Origin: Obelidium mucronatum
Lineage: Eukaryota; Chytridiomycota; Chytridiomycetes; Chytridiales; Chytriomycetaceae
Length of the DNA stretch: 24,558 bases
Reading direction: 5' to 3'
NCBI GenBank assembly: GCA_025765595.1
Contig: JAIVFH010000360.1
Span: forward strand, 1 to 24,558
Shown here: in pieces, positions 10,622-19,396 of the stretch
How the letters are laid out: each line of letters starts with the position of its first letter
Position numbering within the stretch: position 1 is the first letter of the stretch
The notes under the pieces: model-generated
Databases searched by the model: none
What the model saw: the letters and a program-made list of their open reading frames with translations, nothing else
What the model was told of the DNA's origin: nothing
Made by a program: the position numbers and the translations under genes

Positions 10622-12346
10622 TTACAAAGGTGTATATGCAGGATTTCCAACCTGTGGTTTCCGACTCACGTGTACCTCTGAAACCCTCAACGTTACCTCT
10701 GCATCCCCCTCATACAATTTGTTTGCATCAAATTTCAGCCGAAGTATATCGATTGCATTCAATCCTTCATCCGGAACTTGACGATATCTTAACGTCAAGG
10801 CAAGAGATACCAACACCATGACTGCACAACTACCATTCATAACAACCACATAAATCATAAATCCACCCTTATTTTTAATCCACCTGGTTTTCCGAACCGT
10901 GCAATTGACGCACGTTTGATTCATTGTATAGTTGGCGTTTGTGAACTGCGACACAAGCACGCGTTTATACATTCGCTCCACAGCAAACCTCATTTCCTGC
11001 TCATATACATCGAGCAGGCTTTCGTTTTTCCCTGCCGAGTTGAGGTTATTTAGAATGTTACTCATGTACGTGAACTCTTCTGCTGCACCGGACATGAACG
11101 TTCCATTCATGTTGCAAAACAATTGGTTTTGAAGAAGTTTTAACGCGCATATTGGAGACGCAAGAAACGCACAGCCCTCAGATGGGTAAAACGGAATAGG
11201 AGGCGGGGGCTTTTGAACAATGTTGGCTTGGTGACATGGCGAGTCCTCCTTCAAGCTGCATTTCTGGAAGTCTGGCAGATTAAACTTGTCGTACCGGTAC
11301 CGTGTTGTTTTATTAATTGTTCCCGAAATAGAACTTTCACGTCGCGTTGTACTGGCGGCGTAAATGGTACAAGCAATAGTCATTTCGTTTTCGCCTTGGT
11401 AAAATTCAACAATTGTCCAAGTAATGATTGGAATGGAATGATAAACAGCAGTAAAATTCAGCTCCCACATATCGAAGCTGCTTGCAGTTGAGACAATTTG
11501 CTTGTTTTGATAATGTCCAAATTCAGTCACTTTTCTGGATGTGTTGCGTTGTCGTGTGCATTCCATATCGTAGTCCGCATATATTGCCACGTCTGTGATG
11601 CATTCCAATTCATTGGCGTTGCATCGGACCAGGTTGGCTTGGGACTTTACAGAGTTTCCCCAAACCCCATTCACATCCCTTGCTTCAAAGGTGTCTGCAA
11701 GACCCATTGAGAGAGCCTTTTGACCAAGAGGAGCAGGCACAAGAATGCGATGTCTCCCTGAATTCGGAATCATAATCAGTTTTGGGAGGATTTCCGTCGT
11801 ATTGGGTACTAGGACTTGAGTTTCAAAAGGGAAAGTAGCATTGCCGTCAACGACAAATGGTTGCAAGACCAAAGGACCAGCCTGCCCAACCAGAGCGCTG
11901 AGTCCCAATATGAAAACGACAACCCATATATCTTTTTCCGTCGACGATTTCTGGATGGCTTTGCTCAGTTGACTATAACTTCCCTGGACTGCGTCTAGAG
12001 TGGCAGGCAATAAACCAGGATGTGAGTCGTGGTTTTCTTTAGAAAGCCAGAATCTTGATAGATGCCCCAATACGATTCCAGAACAGGCTGTGGTGAGGGC
12101 GGTTTGAAGTGTGGAGAGGATCGTCATGAAGAAGTTGGTCTCAAAGGTAATAGCATTGTCCCCGCTACCAATTGACACGTCCCCGAAAGCAATGTGCGTA
12201 AGCACTGGCCATGTATTGTAGTCGTTAGGCCCAGGTAAGAACAGCCAAGCAAACAGGGTAACCACAATGCACGCCACAAAAAGCAGGACGCGATACCAAA
12301 CAAGTTTAAGAAGGGACTGACGGTGGTCTTTAGCATCGGTGGCCAT
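10622..12346 (-). CDS. Fungal-type membrane protein with large extracytoplasmic Cys-rich domain, 574 aa
   Basis: Single exon. The first in-frame ATG is at 12346 (MATDAKDH); the open frame continues upstream only with non-ATG codons. Topology by eye: hydrophobic segments at about 15-38 (signal anchor), 71-95 and 140-162, then a domain of about 340 residues with many Cys and N-x-S/T sequons, and a last span at about 505-530 before a 45-residue cytoplasmic tail. This three-plus-one arrangement resembles uncharacterised fungal membrane proteins; no enzyme or channel motif is visible. Paired Cys such as CVNC and Cys near EGCAFLASPICALKL suggest disulphides outside the cell. A sensor or cell-wall-associated role is conceivable. 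Its neighbours on both sides are the disordered proteins D and E. Confidence 0.72.
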   Translation of the reverse strand: MATDAKDHRQSLLKLVWYRVLLFVACIVVTLFAWLFLPGPNDYNTWPVLTHIAFGDVSIGSGDNAITFETNFFMTILSTLQTALTTACSGIVLGHLSRFWLSKENHDSHPGLLPATLDAVQGSYSQLSKAIQKSSTEKDIWVVVFILGLSALVGQAGPLVLQPFVVDGNATFPFETQVLVPNTTEILPKLIMIPNSGRHRILVPAPLGQKALSMGLADTFEARDVNGVWGNSVKSQANLVRCNANELECITDVAIYADYDMECTRQRNTSRKVTEFGHYQNKQIVSTASSFDMWELNFTAVYHSIPIITWTIVEFYQGENEMTIACTIYAASTTRRESSISGTINKTTRYRYDKFNLPDFQKCSLKEDSPCHQANIVQKPPPPIPFYPSEGCAFLASPICALKLLQNQLFCNMNGTFMSGAAEEFTYMSNILNNLNSAGKNESLLDVYEQEMRFAVERMYKRVLVSQFTNANYTMNQTCVNCTVRKTRWIKNKGGFMIYVVVMNGSCAVMVLVSLALTLRYRQVPDEGLNAIDILRLKFDANKLYEGDAEVTLRVSEVHVSRKPQVGNPAYTPL

Positions 12347-12494
12347 TGAAGGATGAATTAATCGAACAAAAATAGATACCTTGCGCACTGGCGTTTTTTT
12401 GATTTGCAAGCTGTGTTCTGAATGAACATTGGCCAAATTTGATTAGAACCTCGAATGCCAAGGCTATTCACTTCACCTTTTTCCTCATCGAGCT

Positions 12495-13154
12495 TTATTT
12501 GGCTCGAAGAAACCCAAAAAGGTTCTTGATGATGGTTTTGAATTCGGCAGCTTTTGAAGGCGGTGGAATGCTCCACTCACTTTTAATTGTCAACACGGGA
12601 AACTGCTCATCAGAAAGTATTTGACAGCGGCCCCGATGGAGCAGACCGGACTGAATTTTTGCTGAATTTGGCTCATGATCAATTACACCATCGACAGAGT
12701 CACGACTCTCGATATCAAGACTCCATCGCCTTCTTCGCAGCAATGAGTCCATCTTCTCCAACTCATCTCCACCATTCGTAAACAGCTCTTCAAACAATAT
12801 CGACCGCTTGTAATCGACTGTGTATTCTCCGCCCGGTATGTCACTTTGGCGCCCCCTTGCATATGGTTTGTTTGAAGCTTGTTGTGCTCGTTCGGCGCCA
12901 AGATGCCACTTGCTGCTTGCATCCGCAGTTTCACAGCCAGAGAGCCTTAACGGTACACTGCCGCTTCTCTTGCTTTTAATGCGTTTCGATTCGATCGAGT
13001 TTCTGTCGCCAATTGATTGACTGTCTTTGGGCGGCTTGCGGGTTTGAGGCTTTGATTGCGCAATCCGTCGGCAAGGAGCGCTATGCTGCCTTGTAACAAG
13101 CGGAGGATAAAGGCCATTGTTTTTGGTGTCGGGAGTTCTTCCAGCAATCGACAT
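12495..13154 (-). CDS. Disordered basic protein D, 219 aa
   Basis: Single exon, ATG at 13154. Unknown family. The N-terminal 100 residues are Arg/Lys/Ser/Pro-rich. A helical-looking centre (SILFEELFTNGGDELEKMDSL) precedes RRRRWSLD, a basic R-x-x-S site. The chain ends in an amphipathic basic-aromatic tail, EFKTIIKNLFGFLRAK (204-219), whose NLFGF core recurs in protein B and resembles NLFRK in protein A. The stop TAA is embedded in AATAAA. It sits 148 bp upstream of the ectodomain membrane-protein gene on the same strand, so it belongs to the A-E group by both position and motif. Confidence 0.6.
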   Translation of the reverse strand: MSIAGRTPDTKNNGLYPPLVTRQHSAPCRRIAQSKPQTRKPPKDSQSIGDRNSIESKRIKSKRSGSVPLRLSGCETADASSKWHLGAERAQQASNKPYARGRQSDIPGGEYTVDYKRSILFEELFTNGGDELEKMDSLLRRRRWSLDIESRDSVDGVIDHEPNSAKIQSGLLHRGRCQILSDEQFPVLTIKSEWSIPPPSKAAEFKTIIKNLFGFLRAK

Positions 13155-13364
13155 TGGTGTTGGCTGTGATTAAAAAATAGAGCCTTATGATTCTGTGTAG
13201 ACAGAAAAACTCTGCCTGTTCTGAAAACAAGTATTATAAAATATAACAAATTTGTAACTTTGATCCAATAATTGCTACATTTATTATTCAGCAATAGAAA
13301 CATACAATAATTATAGAAATGCAAAAAGAGAGGCTACAGCACCATGTACAACCCCTATATCAAA

Positions 13365-15843
13365 TTAAACACAAGAAACACCAAGGGCAGTCTCGTTGTC
13401 TCCTCGGTTCAAGTAGTATGAACAGTCATAGTCATTGTACGAAGCTCCAGGGTAACAGTAGTAGTCAAATGGAACATTGTCAGTGTTTGGGTTCAAGGCC
13501 CAGAACGTGGTGAACGAGATTCCGGCCACAGACAAGAAGGAGATGATCAAAGACACGATACCAGCACTTCCATCAAAGGCGGCTCCCAAAACGTACAAGT
13601 ACTTTTGGTAGAATTCCCTGTTCTTGAGGAACAAGTATTGGGTGGTGAATGTCAAAATGAGTGGTATGATGATAACGACTTGGTAGGCTCCGGCGTTACC
13701 ACAGGTGAAGATGATGGCAAAGTTGATGTAGTGCCAGTACTTTGACTTGACGATGAACTTGTTGGCCAACCATGGGAGCAATGGAGCGGTAGCACCAATC
13801 AAGAAGCACCAAAGAAGACCTTCGTAGAGGGATCCGATACCAAAGAATCTTTGTGGTCCGATAGCTCCCCAGATACCTCCAGCAGAGTAGAAGGTTTGGT
13901 GACCATTGTATCTCCATTCTGGTTTTTGCAAGAGGTCATTGGTGTTGTACACCATGTAGAAAGTAGCAGCGGTAGAAATGATGGCATTGAGGAAAGTTCC
14001 ATAGAACTGGCAGAACACCATGGCGTATGGCGGAATGTGCAAGTATTGACCGAGCTTCAAGTCTTGGGTCAAAGTCAAAGCTTGAGACAAGGAGTTGGTA
14101 CCCCAAGACTTGAAGGCCATGACAGCAACAGTTTGTCCTGGAATCATCAACCCAATGACGAATTCAGTCAAAACGTTCAAGTAGAGGTAGAAACCACTGA
14201 TGGCTGGAACGATTCCGAATGGCAAGATGAAGATCAAACAGATAAACAAATTGAAGAAGATAGCCCACCATGGCATGTTAAATGGAGTCACGAGGGAGAC
14301 AATGATGGCACCAGCAGAAGCGACAGCCAAGAAGGCGAGGTAAGCCCAGTCTGGGACATCTGGGTAGGCTTCCATCATCTTGACGTGCTTGTCCAAACCG
14401 TCAACTTCATCTCTGACTTGTCTGAAAGCGTTCATGGATTGACGGTAAATGTCTTTTCCATACCAAAGAGCAACGTGGGAAAGGGCGGCGGTAATGGTAG
14501 CGAAAGACGCACCGTAGACCAAAGCAAAGTGAGCAGTAAGACGGACTGGGGCGACATCGTTGTAAGCAGTCAAGTTAAGATCATAGTTGGCAGACTTGTT
14601 GTAAAAGTAGTTTGGCTTAACACGGGATCCGTATTTCTTGGTACCGTTCTTGTTACCGACAAACAATCCTGGAGAGTTGGCAGTTGGGTTACCAAGCGCA
14701 TCCTTTCCAATGACCAAATTGTCTCCCCAGACATCGTTAGACCAGAGAATTGGAGTAATCAAGTACTGGAAGAAGGCAGTTCCACCGAGGAACATGAGCA
14801 TGGCCCAGAATGGAGATGTGAAGACGTAAGAACCCAAGAAAGTCCAATCAAAAGTCAAACCGAGGAAACCCATTCCCTTGACAGCAGAACCAGCAATAAC
14901 GTTGAAGTGACTCAAGACTCCAGATTTACCGTTTCCACGTCCAGCAATCAAACAACCCAAAGAAATGGTTTGGAGAACTGGGGCAAAGTATTCTGGAATC
15001 CACATGTAAACGAACATGGCAATGAAAGCAACCCAGAAAAAGCGGTATCGTGTCATGGTGTATTTTTGGACTCCTTCGAATTCAGTGAGATCCGTCTTGT
15101 GGAAAGATGTGAACAAGGCAATGGTGGACAGGGTGGATGGCCACCACATAGCTGTTGGGCGAACCAAGAAACGACGAGTCAAACCAGAGAGACCGTAACC
15201 CAAGAATTGCGTGACAATAACGAATCCAAGGGCTTGGAAGTACGTGATATCAGTGTTTCCCATCAAGTCTGGCATCATCTGAGAGACAACGTTCTCGATA
15301 CCGTATGGTTGACCACCACAGGAAGCAACAATGTAGATGAGAACGTGCTCCTTAAGAGAAAATGGTCCTGGGTTAAGGATTCCGGCTGGTAGAGCAGCGG
15401 CCATAAGAAGACCCAGTGGGTAAGTCAAAATAAGGGCAACACTGGCACCAACGGAGAAAGCGTTGGTACGGAATGACAATGCAGTGTTGGCAAATGAGAG
15501 GAGAACGACCTGTGTAGATTATTTTTAGAATCGGTGACACAAAAACTTGTACGCCCAAGCAACATACCCAGAAGGTTCCCAAGAAAACAGATCTGAAAGT
15601 AAAGGCTGGAGTGTTTGGGTCATCGGATTGAGGCACAATGAAGTCACTGATTTCAAAAATAAGTGGTTGAGTCAGTTCCAAAAACAAGCCATAGCACCGC
15701 CAAACGCAACCATCCACTCACATCCGTTCCATCACATCTCGGATATCTTCGACTTCAGTGTCTTCTTCAAGCTCAGGGTGGGCGGCCACCAAGTCCTGGA
15801 CTTCCTTCTCCTTGTCCGCAATGTCTCGCTCGACTGTGGTCAT
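13365..15843 (-). CDS. OPT-family oligopeptide transporter, 781 aa, three exons
   Basis: Proton-coupled uptake of small peptides (classically tetra- and pentapeptides, in some members glutathione or metal chelates) is the family role; plasma membrane is expected. Exons 15843-15722, 15646-15568 and 15509-13365; introns 75 nt (GTGAGT) and 58 nt (GTATGT), phases fit. Seen: an acidic cytosolic N-terminus, then DDPNTPAFTFRSVFLGTFW, a first span with SFRTNAFSVG, and the family signature NPGPFSLKEH (113-122). Further many-span regions follow, with IPGQTVAVMAFKSWG, GQYLHIPP (the KIPPR-like region, here HIPP) and a late NKFIVKSKYWHYINFAI. Length suits the family. Codon use is strongly biased (TTG, AAG, AAC, TTC), as in the chitinase, suggesting high expression. 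The stop is followed by AATAATAAATG. The 513-aa antisense frame here is an artefact of that bias. Confidence 0.93.
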
Positions 15844-15957
15844 TTTGAGAAGTGTTTTGGCATTTGAAACACAGGCGATGCGTTCTATTTATACCTTTCC
15901 TGGAGGCGCTCGGGTGGCGACAAATTTTCGCATTTCTTCATTTTGCAATTTCATTTG

Positions 15958-16311
15958 TCAGGGTGGCAAAGTGGTGGTGGCGGTTTGGGCGTCGCCAAGC
16001 CGCATCAATATATCTGTGGGCTTGGGCTGGGTGGAAGTGGCAGCCAGATTTGTACATGTATAAAGATTTCGTGAAAAGCGAGTTTGGATAGCATTGTTTT
16101 CATTGAGCTGCAACTCATAATCTCCATCAGCCACCAAAAAATCTGGTGATTGTGGTAACTTGTTCGTAATGAATTTTAAGGATCTGAAACACTGGAAGAT
16201 CCTCAGTCAGAAAAGGTATCTGGGAATAGCTCTATGAAAATGTATGCTTCCGTTTCGGAACTCAAATAAACTCACCGAAACTGCAAAAATCCCAAGGCCA
16301 GTCAAGAACAT
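15958..16311 (-). CDS. Candidate small secreted protein, 89 aa, two exons
   Basis: Predicted by reading the gap between the OPT and MFS-like genes. Exon 1 is 16311-16276 (12 codons, ATG; MFLTGLGIFAVS), a hydrophobic start like a signal peptide. An 84-nt intron follows with a canonical GTGAGT donor, a CTGAC branch and a CCAG acceptor. Exon 2 is 16191-15958 (77 codons and TGA), in phase. The mature part contains KFITNKLPQSPDFLVADG and a Thr-rich end (TATTTLPP). It has only three Cys. No family recognised. The good splice signals and long open second exon argue for a gene; the small size, lack of recognisable domain and unusual position (115 bp before the OPT start) argue for caution. It may also be a relic of a longer gene. 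Confidence 0.4.
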
Positions 16312-16533
16312 CTATAAACAGAGCGACCCTGTGACGACTCAAACCCGACATGAAATCGATTTCTGTGTTCATCAACATAAGGTTTCGGTTGAGGTGCCAA
16401 ATCTAAGCAAGAAGTAAAGAACGTAGGTCTCAATTTTATGTAAGGCGTCAATCACTAACATCTACAATGACCTTTATTTAAATATTAAACGGCCCTAATA
16501 ATGAAAACATAAGAAAACACAAGCTAATTGCAC
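16312..16533. other. Intergenic region downstream of the MFS-like gene
   Basis: 222 bp with AT-rich sequence next to the MFS-like stop, including AATATTTAAATAAAGG on the minus strand that supplies an AATAAA for that gene. A minus-strand stretch near 16276-16404 is open in another frame (starting after a TTGCTTAG acceptor-like site), but I could not join it to anything. No RNA gene seen. Confidence 0.4.
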
Positions 16534-18206
16534 TCAATTTTGTGTCGGGACTTGAACAATTTCAACATCAGCCAAGTATTCCTTTTCAGCCTTCTCATGA
16601 TCAAGAATGGGAGAGTCGATTTCGCTCAAAGTCGGATTTATGGCCATAGATCCCTTTGGAATAAATGTACCAACCATAATCACAACACAGCCAATAGAGA
16701 ACATGACACCTGCAATGATGTAGAATGGCTCAATGCCTATGCTATAGGCCAAATTCTTGTCGTTTTTGATTGCCTTGACTTTGTTGGCAAACCCGTCCAA
16801 GTACCTTCCCAGCCCAAAGTTTATGCAAAAGTAGATGAGAATATACGAAGAGTAGAGGAAGGCCATGACGGCACCCAACGGAGAAACTTCTTCACTGTTT
16901 TCCACCTCTTCTTCTTGGTGTTCTAGTTGCGATTGGATATAAGCTGCAAGCGAGACATCACCAGCCGCCCAACCCATGGAAATAAACATGTAGAGGGCAG
17001 CAACAATCCAAGCATACTGATATGGACTGACTCCAGTCGTCAGCAAGCCATAAGCAAGACCAGGCACAAGCCAGACCAAATTCAAAACAATCGCATCCCA
17101 ACGAACCCACGGAATCGGTGTGTGGATTTGAGTGTTGAATATAAACACAATGAAGGCACCGCAGAGTTCCCCAAAGTTGGAACCCCCGACCATGATTTGA
17201 GACATGGAAGCATCACCAAGAACAATCTTTGAAAAGTTGGGCGCGATACCGTTCTCCAGGTATCTGTGAAAAACGAGCCCAACAGTGTACCCGGGAATTA
17301 ACCAAGAGAACTTGCGTGAACTGAAGATTGTCCGGGCTCCAACGACAATAGATGAGAAGTAAACGGCAGTGTAGTGAGCAACAGCCCCCAGCACAGTTCG
17401 ATTGGGGGTATTAATAACCCGGATACTGCGCTCAGGGGACGAAACCTGCAACCACGAAGCGGCTGCAAGAATAAACAACGGCGGACTAACAATCAACGCG
17501 TAGACGTGTCCAAGTTTCTGGATCATGAAGGCCGAAAAGAATGCACCACCGGTTCCAGCAACTTCATACCAAATATGAACAGTCGCATCCATTTTTTTCA
17601 GTTTGGCTACATCTCCACCCACAATGTCACGAGGAATCACGCGCCGAATGAGCTCCACGATACCATATGCAATTCCGATTGCAAGAAAGAGTGGAAAGAT
17701 GAGGTAAGGAGTCCAGCTTCCATATGTCGATGGATCGGGGCTTTCTTTTCCGTTGATAGTGAGGTAAGTCACAATTCTTCCACCTGTCGCCGGCTCAATA
17801 ATTAGGAATACCAATGTCAAAGCCGCGAAGAAAAGAATGGCAGAGGCAAGAACACGGGGCGTCTTGAAACGGAAAATGAGTGGAGCAACAGCAATAGACC
17901 CAAGGGACTGACAGAGTTGGTTCAGTCCTTCCAAAAGACCAATGATGGCGAAGGCGTTTGGGCTGGTTTCTGGGTTGGAGTTAAACCGCTCTGTCATCTA
18001 ATGGAAACAGTTACATAATGCATGCCGCACGAATTGGCTGGGTCTGGTGTGCGAGTAGCCAAAATTTACGTTACCATTGTCTTAACTGCCCCTAACGCCG
18101 ACTCAAGGCCAAGCTTATAGCACATGATACCGATAGTGTAGAACAGCAAGTTCCGCTTCTGCTCAGAAGTGAATCCAGGAAACAGCTTCTCTATTGTAGA
18201 TGCCAT
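16534..18206 (-). CDS. MFS-like multi-pass membrane carrier, 531 aa, two exons
   Basis: Exon 1 18206-18075 and exon 2 17997-16534 flank a 77-nt intron (GTAACG..TTAG), phase 0, which joins the first span (LLFYTIGIMCYKLGLES) to SPNAFAIIGLLEG. About 11-12 hydrophobic segments are visible in two halves, with a cytosolic-looking central stretch SSPERSIRVINTPNR and an acidic loop LEHQEEEVENSEE before the last spans. RRVIPRDIVGGDVAKLKKMD could be the intracellular loop after span 4. The overall pattern is that of the major facilitator superfamily, but I see no canonical motif A or substrate signature, so the cargo is unknown. The gene lies upstream of the OPT gene on the same strand; a joint role in nutrient uptake is only suggested. 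Codon use is biased like the OPT gene. Confidence 0.7.
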
Positions 18207-18305
18207 GATTGTCTGAAAATGCAAAACGTGTTTTTTTTTTCTTGGCCATGCACTGAACCCACGCGCAACTCCAACTCGTTTATAGAACGGACCTCAGCAA
18301 GTTAA

Positions 18306-19376
18306 TCAATAATCTCTTCGACTCCATATGCATGCCACTCGGTGACTTTCACCGTGAGGCCATTGATCATGCATTTCCATAACTTCGTGATCTAGCATAT
18401 CCACCAACACATGTGTCATACTATCGAACCCATAATAATCATCCAAATCGCACCACCCATTATCACCTTCCATAAATTCAACACTCCCAAATTTACCGCC
18501 AATAGTTTTCCTGGGCGTGACATTCATGTAAAGACTGGAGTTGGCGTCAAACCCAATATCCCACCCCACTTTGAGATAAATCTCTTGATCTTTTCCATTT
18601 ATAATTCCGATAAATCCCCCTGGATTCGGCTCCGGCTCATCGACAGACACTGCTGCCAATTGAAACTCATCCGTTGAATCCAATCCGAGGCGACATTCCG
18701 ACAAACTCTCACTACTCTTGAAGAAAGTGGCCAAGCCTTCGCGATTCATGATGGGCAACAACCATCGGGAAAACAGAGCGAAATCGAGAGGAAGAAGGAT
18801 AATATGAGAATCCTCACTTAATGTATTCAACTTCTCGATTCGAGCTGCTACAGAGTCAAACTCCTTTGATGCGTCAGACAAGAACAAGTTCCAAGGAGCA
18901 TGAGCAGCATCTGTCAAAGTGCTGGCTAAATCTCTGTCTAAATATCAATTCAATGATTAATCAGTTTTTGGAAAGCGTTGAAGGTAGGACTCACTCCACA
19001 AACAAAACCTCCGGTAAACCACAAAGTGTTGGTTCAATATTCTTGTTATTAAAGATCCAGCTTTCCATTCGAGGCTGAGTGACGCATTAAACTGATCCCA
19101 CTGCGCCTTGAGCCCCCTCGTTAGTGTCCTTGGAACATCCTGTACCCCATTAGGCAAATGCGACAAAAGCAGCTTAAACATCAGCTTAAAGCCAAAAGCA
19201 CGAACGATTGCGCATGATTGAAAGAAGCTCAAGGCAGTCATGATGTCGCTCTTTCGGGGATCCAACAAAAGTAATAATCAGATGGGAGCCTGACAAGTGA
19301 GTAACCAAACTACCTCGAACACAGTTTCAACAAGTTCATAGATTACAGGCGGTGGCAATGTTTGAATGCAAACCAT
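18306..19376 (-). CDS. F-box-like protein, 316 aa, three exons
   Basis: Exons 19376-19314, 19250-18995 and 18937-18306, introns of 63 nt (GTAGTT..AAAG) and 57 nt (GTGAGT..TTAG). The tiny first exon, 21 codons, encodes LPPPVIYELVETVFE, which spliced to SDIMTALSFFQSCAIVRAF gives the length and pattern of an F-box (residues 7-45). F-box proteins bring substrates to SCF ubiquitin ligases. The C-terminal 200 residues (IILLPLDFALFSRWLLPIMNR, then GFIGIINGKDQEIYLKVGWD and DNGWCDLDDYYGFD) look like a compact alpha/beta domain reminiscent of SMI1/KNR4-type proteins, but this is a weak impression. The intron 1 acceptor is AAAG; intron 1 is a multiple of three with one in-frame TGA, so retention would truncate the protein. 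The ATG lies 20 bp after the PPR stop codon. Confidence 0.6.
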
Positions 19377-19396
19377 TAATATTTGAATGTTTTTTT

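Noticed and set aside
13851..15392. 513-aa plus-strand ORF opposite the OPT gene
   Set aside because: It is fully antisense to a clear transporter. It stays open because the OPT codon bias avoids codons that give stops on the other strand, and its composition (Gln/Ser/Glu/His) is typical of a shadow.
15758..16091. Plus-strand ORFs of about 80-100 aa upstream of OPT
   Set aside because: They overlap the OPT first exon and the candidate small gene on the other strand, with no recognisable motif.
16130..16150. Small inverted repeat CACCA..TGGTG upstream of OPT
   Set aside because: Five-base arms are expected by chance, and the site falls within a plausible coding exon.
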